Below are positions 54,890 to 64,000 of a stretch of DNA of 64,000 nucleotides, in pieces; the stretch's first letter is position 1, and each line of letters starts with the position of its first letter. The stretch is from Sacculina carcini (lineage: Eukaryota; Arthropoda; Thecostraca; Sacculinidae), in contig OU696584.1 in the NCBI GenBank assembly GCA_916048095.2, positions 813,501 to 877,500 on the forward strand, in the 5' to 3' direction. The translations under genes were made by a program, and so were the position numbers. A model generated the notes under the pieces. The model was not told the DNA's origin, did not search any database, and was given only the letters and a program-made list of their open reading frames with translations.

Positions 54890-55740
54890 GCATGACAGCT
54901 TTAAACACACTGCAGATAATATGATATACTGACAGAGATTTGACCGGTAACCATGAGAGGTGCATGTGAAACACAGACATACATATGAATAGGCATGATC
55001 CGAGCTTCTAGTAGACTGGGTGAGGTGATGCGCAGCGTAATTGTGTCAACGGTATCCTTGAGTCCCCATTTATTGACAAGCTCCATCGCCCAGAATCTGG
55101 CTTGCAGAACTCCATACGGTGACTTGAATGTAGATAATTGAACCGTCGCTGGTCTTCAGTCAAATGACCGTTGTCCCTAGAAGGGATAATAACAATTCTC
55201 ATCAACGTGATTGCCGAATCAGCAAGAATGATGGCTTGAGGACGACAAGTGTTACTCATAACTGTTTTCGTTTACTTTTATGAACTACTCTGGCATCGTG
55301 CATAGATTCTGGATATCGAAACTCCAAATCAATGAATTGCATTTTTTCATTGCAGACAGCTTGCAATATAACACTGTCAACCTATTAATGTAATCCTCCT
55401 GGCAGTTGGAAGGTGTACTGATAGGTATGTGCGACTCTTCGATGGCACCTACAATTTTCACATTTTCAACTTCCTCAATTGGTGAGCATGTGCCAAATTT
55501 AGCGTATTTTGGCTTCACTACATTCAATATGGCTCCGCAGATTGTGTGGTTCATGGTGATCACAATGGACAACGCGACGCTAAAACGGTCGTTGACGCTC
55601 CTCATAGACTGCTGGCTCCCAATTATCCACAGGAATATGAGAATCGATTTGTGAAGACCAATTTGTTCTCTCCCAAACTCACCGAATATCCCAGACGGGA
55701 GTCATATCAGCGTGTAAAATTTCCACATAGTTTCTAGAAC
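54890..55740 (-). pseudogene. Second PIF/Harbinger transposase copy, degraded
   Basis: Closely related to the transposase at 60,204-61,188. The minus strand shows SMRSVNDRFSVALS, KIVGAIEESHIPISTPSNC, CRPQAIILADSAITL, DNGHLTEDQRRFNYLHSSH and NKWGLKDTVDTI. It lacks the FFGVLKARF-containing segment, the first Asp is replaced within GAIEES, and frameshifts and stops interrupt it. TIRs were not found. Confidence 0.85.
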
Positions 55741-56229
55741 ACCGAACAGATGTTCCAAATTCAGTATTGTAATATATAGAGACGATGGCTGGACTATATT
55801 TGAATTGTATTACTATTTTGGCTCTTACGATTGTAACCATTATGGAGGAATATGAGAGAATTATTGGTTTGTGGTCTTAATGCACACGCGATATTCCGCG
55901 GATACCAACCGGTGATAGTGCCGGTCCCCGATGCTTATCCACTATCATCATGTCTTGGAAGTGCGTGCAGCTCGTCCTTACCAAAGATGTGTGCGGCATA
56001 AATGTTGGCATTGACCTTGCAACCATTGCAGGTTGCGATGAATGCCGCTGTGACATCCCTGAGTATCCACTGGACACAGATGAGTCCTGGGGAGCTCCAC
56101 GAGACCAATACTCGGCAGGAACCGGCTGACGCGAAGCGACGTTCAGGTATGGTTGGGTGCGCGTCAATCGCTCCAGCAGCCAGCACAATAGAACTCGCAT
56201 GCGGCAGTGACTGAAGGCGGACGACCCTA
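55741..56229. other. Unassigned sequence
   Basis: A minus-strand frame spans 55,935-56,294 without a recognised domain. Otherwise featureless. Confidence 0.35.
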
Positions 56230-56460
56230 AAACGCCGTTCTATATAACAGATCTTCAACAAGTTCAGCTTTTGAACGCCAGAAGGCATTCTCATGATCCA
56301 TTTTCAGCTGAGAGTAGATTTGTGCTTGTAGTACTTCCGGGCTCAGTTTGTCCACAACGTCTGACGGGAGAGCCTATACTGCGTGGTGAAAACGTGTGTC
56401 CTCGGTCGTAATTTTTGCAAGCGTAAATTGAGACTCCATAATTACCAGTCATCCTTTTAC
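56230..56460 (-). mobile_element. LTR-retrotransposon gag remnant
   Basis: Minus-strand sequence resembles the conserved start of LTR-element Gag (QFTLAKITTEDTRFHHAV, LSPEVLQAQIYSQLK). Broken fossil, a few hundred bases, old. Confidence 0.5.
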
Positions 56461-56519
56461 TGACTCAGGCAGGAAAGGTGCAGGCTTGACAGAATCGTGA
56501 GTTGACAGGAAAGAATTTG

Positions 56520-57640
56520 TTACGTAGATGACATCCGTGTTTCCAGATAGAGCCCGCGGCTTGCTATCGCCGAGCATGGTGGAAAATATGATAAGATGAA
56601 ACTAAATAGTAAAACATGAATGATCGACGGGTCCAGTCGATTTACATCCATTTCCAAACTTGCAGTGCTGTATCCGGCTATTGTCACATAATTATCGAAA
56701 GCTGTGTTTGAATCAACAACCCAACCCAAGGCGTAAGCTAAATGTTTATGCATTTTCAGCTTGTAGTTGAGGTTTGTCACATACCCGTCGCTACTCAGCC
56801 TGAGTAGCGACGGTTTAACAAAAGATCCGTTTAAATCATCCAAAAGATGTGCGTTAGAAACATAATATCTAAAAGAAAGAAGCATTGTTTTGGCGATGAC
56901 TCGGTGTCCTCTTGGTCAATGCATATCACACGTTGTTTATCTGGCGGCACTTGAAGCCGTGTGTCAGGCAGTCGTATGTCCACAAGACCAACATGACTGA
57001 CCGTCCGCGAATCAACTGTGCACGGGAGATGCACTGTGAATTCTGACGGTTTGTTTGTCCGATGAAGAGGCGTCGCTGTTGTGCCACTATCTATGTGAAT
57101 GTACATATTTGTAGGTGAAATATCACGTTTAAAATGTAAACTCAGCACACAGCCTGGACCTGAACGGAACGGGAATCGTCGTCCACTTTCATCCTCGAAC
57201 CACACATGTAGTGTGTCCAAAGAATGACGAGTGACTGGTAACTGGTAACTCGTTGAAACTTAACTTAAGGAATTGGATATTGGACTAGGACCGCCCTCCC
57301 TCATACGTCATAGCTCTGACCTCATCCTAGGCTCGATCGTTCATTGGTTAATCAAGACTGTCCGGGTCGTGTACACACGACCCTATATACAGGAGATTTT
57401 GCATAGTGAACAACATTTATTGGCTTCCAGATTTCATACAGATTTGCTGATACAGTCGGGCTCTGTGATTTTGTAGTCTACTCCAAGACCTCACGAAGTT
57501 TTTCCGCCAATAGCTCGTGAGTGTACACTGTGTTGATGCTTCCGAAATTAAAGCCGTCCATCGTCTTGGTGTGTGTAGTCAGTGCCAGTTTCGCGCAATA
57601 CAACACATCAGTGTAGTTGGCATGGTTCACACACATACAC
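56520..57640 (-). mobile_element. Polinton-like/virus-like element fragment
   Basis: Minus-strand frames carry SEFTVHLPCTVDSRTVSHVG and LVDIRLPDT, then TNLNYKLKMHKHLAYALGW. This is reminiscent of a structural-type protein found in Polinton-like elements of invertebrates. A further C-terminal frame (MDGFNFGSINTVYTHELLA) ends near 57,481. The fragment is broken and has lost its ends. Old insertion; family assignment tentative. Confidence 0.45.
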
Positions 57641-58165
57641 GCACCCACACTGTACCATATACAAGACATTTGTACAAGCTCAGTTGAATCAGTTGGTGTC
57701 TCGGCCAAATCACTACTGCAACTCATGTCCAGTCCGGTGTACTGCACAGGCAATGCCACCTAGACTGCAGACCCTTCCACGAAAGTATGACGTCATCGCC
57801 ACGTCACAGTGTACTGGCCATTGTTTCAACTGTCAGTCAATGCGGTTGCACTGTAGCGGGCACACCTGGTTATTGTTCTCAAGTGTTTAGTGTTTTCTCG
57901 CGTGCTATTTGGCACGGCTTGACGAGTGCTGGTATATTTGACCGATTGTCACGTGAACAGCGAGTGTGGCGACCGCTTGAAAAAGTGGACCAGCAGTCTG
58001 CTTATTTCTGTGCTGGAGCATGTGAGGTGCGGCACAACAGGGACGGCATCAGCGCTGGTTCACTGCTTGTGTTTGTGGCTGCGACGCGTAAAACTGCAGG
58101 CCAGCCAAACTCACTCGCTGCTTCTCAAATATGCTAGTCGTCTGCTGCTGAGGTCAGCCTGTGTG
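57640..58165. repeat. Segmental repeat, copy 2
   Basis: 57,640-57,905 is the reverse complement of 38,635-38,905, and 57,770-58,165 matches 41,284-41,680 directly. The uninterrupted order here suggests it is closer to the original arrangement than the inverted complex in PGAP1 intron 14. Confidence 0.85.
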
Positions 58166-58306
58166 TGTCAGTGTGTGCTGCATCTGTGTTAGTGCGAATG
58201 GGAATTCGTCGAGCTTGACTAGCTCCTGCCACGTTTTTTCCAGACGCTCTGCCTGTTCGACACAAGCTTCCAAGGTCCAGATGGCAGATCGGTCTGTCTG
58301 TACGAA

Positions 58307-58850
58307 CTAATGAGCGATATTCATCCCCTGCAGACCCCCAAATGACAGACACATTCGACACTGATCCACAAGAGCACGAGTCACAGAATTTGTGTCCTTC
58401 AGGTCTAACAAGAATCGAGTTGTCATGGCCAACTGGGTGCGAAGCTGCGTCATGCAATCTCCGATCTGTTCGATATTGGCATTCATCAAGGACACTTCGA
58501 TTTTCTTAACTCCTGACATGGTGCAAAAAGTATCGAATCGCGACTTTAACGATGTCTTGTTGTTGTCGGACTGATATCCTTTTGCCGCGATTGTCAGGAG
58601 GCATAGTGTGGTGTAGTAAGATGTCGCTGGTTCGTAGTGGGCCGCAATGGGCTTCAGTTCAAGAGCCTTGAGCCATGCAGAGGAAGTCGATGCGATGACG
58701 ATCAACTTGGTCCACTCGGGCGAGGACGTTAACAACTCAAAGAAGCCCGGGAATACGTACACTGCACTCTGGAGGAAAATTGACACAGACTGGTCTGATG
58801 TCAGATTGTTTGTCGACAGATATTGTTGTTTGCTGGGTGTGTGCGTCTTG
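58307..58850 (-). other. Unrecognised open frame of about 180 codons
   Basis: The minus strand is open from the gag remnant to a stop at 58,307 and includes KTSLKSRFDTFCTMSGVKKI and NANIEQIGDCMTQLRTQL. No family is recognised. It could belong to a virus-like or LTR element. Confidence 0.3.
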
Positions 58851-59370
58851 TTTATCTCACCAGTCGCATTCTCTGACGTACCCATCATCAACGGCGAGTG
58901 TCGGAGCGACGTATCGTGCGCTTCCGCGGTGATCGACAGTGAATCTAGTGTGAGCGCTGGATCCTGGAGAAATTGCTCCCTGAGACGCGGATGTAGTGTG
59001 CTCAACCACTTGATCTCGTATCATTTCTCCCGTCAGCTGGCCAAACTGGCAGTTGATAGCCAGGCTGCGAAGTGTTGACACGTAGTCCGCTGTGGATTCG
59101 ACCTGTTGTCTGCGCTGCCTGAAGGCAAACCGTTCGGCAATCAAATTTGTCCTCGGTGAATAATATTCCCGCAGCTGCCTTAGTGTTTTTGTATAATCGT
59201 CCTCACCCTCGCGCCTTGGAGTTGCAGAGAACGATAGGAAAACACGCTGCGCCTCTGCTCCGACACAATGCAACAATATACCAATCTCAAGAAGCTGTGC
59301 ATGAACAGGAAATGACGAGGAAAAGAGTTCGATTTGCGCCGACATCTGAGTTCGGACCAGGAAATTCTCG
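58851..59370 (-). mobile_element. Gypsy-type gag fragment
   Basis: Minus-strand frames contain IGILLHCVGAEAQRVFLSF, LRQLREYYSPRTNLIAERFA, RQRRQQVESTADYVSTLRSL and GEMIRDQVVEHTT, typical of Gypsy Gag. No LTRs or pol part adjoin. Broken fossil of a lineage different from the element at 45.9-49.9 kb. Confidence 0.8.
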
Positions 59371-59462
59371 GCGTTCTAAACGGACTCCCAAGCGTAAGCA
59401 CTGTGCGTACTGTTGATGTTTTGTTGAACTTCACCTAATGTTTTCATATTTCGCGGGAAGGT

Positions 59463-59562
59463 GTTGTGGTGTTCAGTAGTTTTATGATCTGGCATCACGG
59501 TGTATTTCGCGGCATTTGCGCCGACATGGATTGTTTTAGGAATTACTGAACACCACAACAAT
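59463..59562. repeat. ~100-bp inverted-repeat element
   Basis: TTGTGGTGTTCAGTA at the left pairs with TACTGAACACCACAA at the right around about 63 bp. A short MITE-like hairpin. Confidence 0.6.
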
Positions 59563-59868
59563 GGCCTTCCGACGAGAGTCGGGAAAGCTTTCGCCGTTTA
59601 TGGCCGCCAAATAGTTTTCAAAAGAAAATTCCCATTCAACCCAAGGGATGAACGGCTTTCCTGGCCGGGCCAAGAAAGTTGAAGGTGGAGAGACTAAGGG
59701 CCTTTTCGATTTCAGCTTCGGAATAATTCCGATGATCGGTGCTAAAATCGAACGCTTCAGATGTGCGGCATATCTGGTATTGCTTCGACATTTGAGACAC
59801 TCACGCTTGTTGTTCCTTTGGTTTGTTTGTGTTATTTGTTTTGGCTAGTTTCGTTTAGATATTGAGTT

Positions 59869-61188
59869 ATGAGCAGCGAGTTCTTCATTTCTGCAGTTGA
59901 AGAGTTGATTTCTTCGTCAGATGAGGAGGATTCAGTCTGGTTTTGGTGAGTATATCATTTTGCATCTTACATCAAACTCAACTATTGTTGGAATTGACTG
60001 ATGATATTTGTGCTTATTTAACATACATTAAATACATTGTAAGATGAACTGGAATGAGCAAAAAGTTTGGTCACGAGCAGAGGCATTTTGTAATGTGTTC
60101 ATACGCGATGCAACGACTGATGTGCCGTTGCACAGCACATGTCATTCATATGAACGTACAGTGTACATGTGTATCATGTGGCGCATTTGTTTTATTTTTA
60201 CAGGCCAGTGAGGAATTCCAGGACTCGAATTGACGAATATGTAGCGGCCATCGTCCCATTATATTCTGATGCTGAATTCAGGTCACATTTTCGGTGTTCC
60301 AGGAGCTGTGTGGAGAATTTACTGGCAGAAATCACTCCCGTCTGGGATGTTCGAGGACGGTTTGGGAGAGAACATATTGGTGTTCACAAGTCGATTCCGA
60401 TCTTCTTGTGGACAGTTGGAAACCAGGAGTCCATCAGAAGCGTAAGCGACCGTTTTGGCGTCGCGTTGTCCACTGTGGTTGTCATGAATCGCAAAGTATG
60501 CGAAGCAATATTGGACGTGTTGATGCCGAAATACGTCAAATTTGAAACAGACTCACCAATTGCGGAGGTTGAAAGTTTGAGAATTGTAGGCGCCATCGAT
60601 GGGTCGCACATACCTATCAGTGCACCGTCAAATTGTCCAGAGGATTACATAAATCGGAAGGGATTTCACAGCGTTCTATTACAGGCTGTCTGCAATGGCA
60701 AGATGGCATTTATTAATTTGGAGTGTGGGTATCCTGGATCGATGCATGACGCTAGAGTGTTTCACAAAAGCAAACTGAAAGTGATTTTCAGGAGCACGTG
60801 TCGTCCTCAAGATATCATTCTTGCTGATTCGGCATATCCGCTGACGAGGAATGTTATTACACCTTTTAGGGACAACGGCCACTTGACTGAGGATCAGCGG
60901 CGGTTCAATTATCAACATTCAAGCCACCACATGGTGATTGAGAGATTTTTCGGGGTTCTGAAAGCCAGGTTCAGAGCGCTAAAACTCGTACACAAATGGA
61001 GACTCAAAGATACCATTGACACAATTCTATCAGCCTGTGTGTTGCATAACCTTTTTCAGCACGACCGGGACGTCTGGGAAGAACCTTTGGCGGAGGATTT
61101 GACACTGCCAACACCCAACTTGACAGCCTTTCCAAGTCGCGAGGAAGGCGTAAGAAACCGAGATCGGTTGATGCATGCCTGGCTTTGA
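59869..61188 (+). CDS. Harbinger transposase (HARBI1-like DDE nuclease)
   Basis: Two exons, 59,869-59,945 (MSSEFFISAVEELISSSDEE...) and 60,204-61,188, joined in phase (donor TTTTG|GTGAGT, acceptor TTTACAG|GCCAGT), about 353 residues. Landmarks: an N-terminal helix-turn-helix region (RCSRSCVENLLAEITP, SVSDRFGVALSTV), then VGAIDGSHIPI (first Asp), CGYPGSMHDARVF, ILADSAYPL (second Asp) and VIERFFGVLKARFR (Glu). It cuts the element ends together with the Myb-like partner. An AATAAA follows the stop at about 61,220. All catalytic residues are present. Confidence 0.95.
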
Positions 61189-61284
61189 TGTGTTGTTTCT
61201 TGAACTGTACATAAGACGAATAATAAAGCGTTCAAAACAACTTTCATACTATTTTATTGCATGAAAACACTAAATATTTACAAA

Positions 61285-62343
61285 TCACATTTTTTTACAT
61301 AACAGCTCGATAATTTTCTCTTGATTGCTCAGCACTCGGTTTTGGTTCTCAATTATTTTATCGTGGCCGGAGATCAATTTGTCTAGCTTCTCCATTCTCT
61401 CGTTGTGTCTCCCTTCACGATTCTTCATTTCCTCCATGAAGGCGGTCGACGACTGTGAGTTGAGCCGTCGTTTTGGAGTCGTTGCTTTGCTGCACTTTGG
61501 AGTTACTTGTGCTGCGGAGTGTGCTGCTGCTTGGTCAGGCTCTGTGCTCTTTTGTTCTTGTTGGCTGCTTCCTCCAGTGGAAGACCTCACGTACACTGGC
61601 TCCACTGTGGGCCTTTTGCTATATATGGAATCGAACGCCTCCATGTGCTTAAATTGCAGTCTTCCCCTGCCTGAAAGGGAATTGTTGTCCTTCACCTATA
61701 ACAAACACACACCACAAAAGTCAAGCACAGAAAAATACGGACGAAATACTTGTAATATAACAAGAACTTGAGCGCAAGATAAGGATGAAACGCTTGAAAT
61801 ACAACACTCATTATGTAATAGTGTGTTGCATATACAATAGGCATAATAGTGTGTGGCATAGACAGAAATGTAATAGACAGAAATGTATCCACTACAACCT
61901 TTCGATACTGCTGCAGCATCGCCTTCCACTTGTTTTCCACCTTTTCTGCAGTAGCACCGGGAGCGTTCTCGGACAGATCACGGGCTATATCTGCCCACAT
62001 TTTCTTTTTTTTGTAAACATTCCCGCTCTGCTGATAGCTTATGAAGAGCTCGATTAGCGCCTTCTCGGATGCATTAGTCCACTCTGTAAAATGGTCAACA
62101 AGTCAACAAGATTAAAAAACCATACTAGACCCTAGAAAATTTAATATGATGAGTGGGAACGAACAAAAAATAAAGTAGCAGAGTAAACCACTCACCAAAT
62201 TTTCGGCACAAAGTCGACTCCGTGCTTGGTGGGCAATCCTTGTCAAGAACTTGGCAACTACTCATATGGTTTAAACATTCCTCAACACTACTATATAATT
62301 TACTGCAAATTTCACATCTATACAATGTTGCTTCGGACTCCAT
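61285..62343 (-). CDS. Harbinger Myb/SANT-like DNA-binding protein with zinc finger
   Basis: Three exons on the minus strand, 62,343-62,196, 62,083-61,899 and 61,695-61,285, with phases 1 and 0 and consensus borders (TTTG|GTGAGT, TTACAG|AGTGG, CGAAAG|GTTGTA, TTATAG|GTGAAG); about 247 residues. Exon 1 has a C2H2-like finger (YRCEICSKLYSSVEECLNHM). Exon 2 has a trihelix Myb/SANT domain (EWTNASEKALIELFISYQ, MWADIARDLSENAPGATAEK, VENKWKAMLQQYRK). Exon 3 ends in a coiled coil with NRVLSNQEKIIELLCKKM. In this superfamily the partner binds subterminal DNA and carries the nuclease to the nucleus. Confidence 0.9.
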
Positions 62344-62929
62344 ATCTACACAAAACAAACGCAATCCAACACAGAAACAACAAAAAATGCGCACAGCAAC
62401 CAAACACAGAACACAAATGAACTCAAAGAAGTGAATGAACGCTAAAGTCAGCGTGTAAAGAACGACTCGTGTGCGCAACAAATGCTAACATCTGAAATAT
62501 TCAAGCTTTCCGCCAGAGTGAGTTCAATGTACTTCCGACGAGTTTCGAAGGTGAAATCGAACGCTTGGATGTACGTCGGGTGACTTCTGATGTACATCAG
62601 AAGGTGAAATCGAAAAGGCCCTAAGTCCATACCCGAAAATTAGGCAAAATATCTGACTTGCGAGAGTGCGTAAAATCCTCGTCGCCAATTCGTACTGCTC
62701 AACACGAACAACCAAGTACAATTATATTCATTAAGCGCACACAAGTTTCACGACAAGACCTGAATCTGGAATGAATACCCAAAATCTACGCACTCGCCCG
62801 GGAAGTCCGAACCAAGCCAAATAATCAACGCCCATCACCTTACCTCCAACCCTGGGGCTTAGTAACAAGGCCAATGTCACTTCGCAACAAGTGCGTCATT
62901 GTAGTGTATTACAATCAATATAATACACT

Positions 62930-63560
62930 ACACTGAGTCTATTTTGAATACTATTGTATGATGGCTGTCATCCCCCGAGTCTCGACACAAATCTACGGGG
63001 ATGACAAGAACAACACCGCAAATTATTTCAAACGTTTTCTTGTGTATTTGATTGGTGTCGGATATTGAAACTATCACTTTGAGTCCGATGCAGTGCAGAA
63101 AGTCTAAGACTTCGTATGTCAGATCAACAAGTGATTTGGCACATATTATACACTGGGTACACGCCTACAACATTATTACTTTTCGTCAAAACTGATGAAA
63201 TCATGAAAGCCTGGATCGATGTTGCAACGTCATCTGAATTTATGGGCATACCATGTAATTTTCCACCCTTGTATGAAAGTTGTTTTTTCAAATGAATTTT
63301 GTCAAGCATGAGCGTCACGAGTGTTTCATCTTGAGAGAACGACGAAACCATTTTTGCAGAGCTAATTTATGTGTGCATTGTGAAATGTCAATACTCTTGT
63401 TCAGTTTGAGTTTTCGAATGTAGCCTGGGTGAGGAAGAATAATAACGCGACTGTTTCTGAGATATTCATAAAACGAAAGATTTGTGTAGTATATTGTGCG
63501 AGCCCACATCAAAAATTCACTACCGTACCCTTATTCTCCCCGTGACACAGTTGTGATAGT
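62930..63560 (-). pseudogene. P-element-like transposase fragment
   Basis: Minus-strand frames show TIYYTNLSFYEYLRNSRVII and LPHPGYIRKL, then LDKIHLKKQLSYKGGKLHGM and VYPVYNM, then YEVLDFLHCIGLKVIVSISD. The order matches the catalytic region of P-element/THAP9 transposases. Frames are interrupted, and no THAP domain or TIR was found. Possibly the same family as 37,310-37,660. Confidence 0.6.
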
Positions 63561-64000
63561 TGTTCAAAATAACCATAAAACATTGTTTCTCATTGAATCA
63601 CTGTCTAAGCCTCTAAAGGGCTATCCTTGAGTAATTCTCCTAGAGACGAAAGACACGTCATTAGAACACCATCGGATGTGTTGATGGTCTCTGTAGCTGC
63701 TAAGATGATTTAATAAAGACTCAAACTTAGACCAGCGATCACATTTGTTGACAGAGCCCAATAGTAAATGAAGATCCTTTGGATCGCATTCAATTTCACT
63801 TCTCCACACAACTGGCCAGAAATTTTAATGATGCGTGTATTTCCGCTCACACGCTTTGTGATCAAAATTATTCAACTCATGCCGAAATTCGGCTTTATTA
63901 CACTTGAAACGAAACCGCCAAACAAAACAGCGAACATCAAACAACAACCTTTCGCACACTTTATAAAATACAATATCAAACAAATATATCACACACTTCA
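63561..64000. other. Unassigned sequence
   Basis: A minus-strand frame of 62 codons at 63,621-63,809 could be an upstream piece of the P-like element. Nothing else recognised. Confidence 0.35.

Larger units (their letters stand above)
59698..62621 (+). mobile_element. PIF/Harbinger DNA transposon, apparently complete
   Basis: 2,924 bp with perfect 17-bp TIRs (GGGCCTTTTCGATTTCA, 59,698-59,714, and its complement at 62,605-62,621), flanked by the 3-bp target duplication TAA (59,695-59,697 and 62,622-62,624). Subterminal AAATCGAACGCTT-type motifs recur at both ends. It carries the two genes expected of the superfamily in convergent orientation, a DDE nuclease (plus) and a Myb/SANT protein (minus), both with open, spliceable frames. 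Potentially autonomous. Confidence 0.95.

Overview
This is a metazoan nuclear window, very probably from an aquatic invertebrate. It has multi-exon genes with GT-AG introns, long TG/CA microsatellites and minisatellites, and remnants of L2/CR1-type LINEs, hAT, pogo, PIF/Harbinger, P-like, Gypsy and virus-like elements. Nothing in it looks bacterial, and the species cannot be named from sequence alone.

Layout. (1) About 0.6-17.0 kb, minus strand: a host gene I do not recognise (gene A below). Nine exons are supported, seven of them (10,962 down to 654) linked by consistent splice phases. Its introns hold a complete hAT copy (868-3629), an 11-bp satellite (4501-5813), LINE 3' ends, MITE-like pieces and a CAGTGTGT minisatellite. 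(2) 17.05-18.18 kb: a short non-coding interval between divergent genes. (3) 18,184-45,244, plus strand: the complete PGAP1 gene (GPI inositol-deacylase). Eighteen exons keep frame throughout and sum to 921 codons plus stop, against 922 residues in human PGAP1. Its introns carry LINEs (one with an open 993-codon frame), minisatellites, a virus-like fragment, a P-like fragment, a tRNA-derived SINE head and a 2.8-kb nest of inverted repeats. (4) 45.9-49.9 kb: a Gypsy LTR retrotransposon that looks whole, with identical 175-bp LTRs. (5) 50-64 kb: a microsatellite-poor stretch of transposon debris (pogo, LINE, Harbinger, Gypsy gag, Polinton-like and P-like pieces) that includes one apparently complete PIF/Harbinger transposon at 59,698-62,621, with 17-bp TIRs, TAA target-site duplications, a transposase gene and a Myb/SANT gene.

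The most unusual signal concerns splicing. In both host genes most 3' splice sites are preceded by a sense-strand (TG)n run instead of a conventional polypyrimidine tract. The repeat reads TG on the plus strand beside PGAP1 exons and CA on the plus strand beside gene A exons, so its polarity follows the coding strand. PGAP1 exon 3, which carries the catalytic serine, also has (TG)n before it and (CA)n after it, a pair able to fold around the exon.
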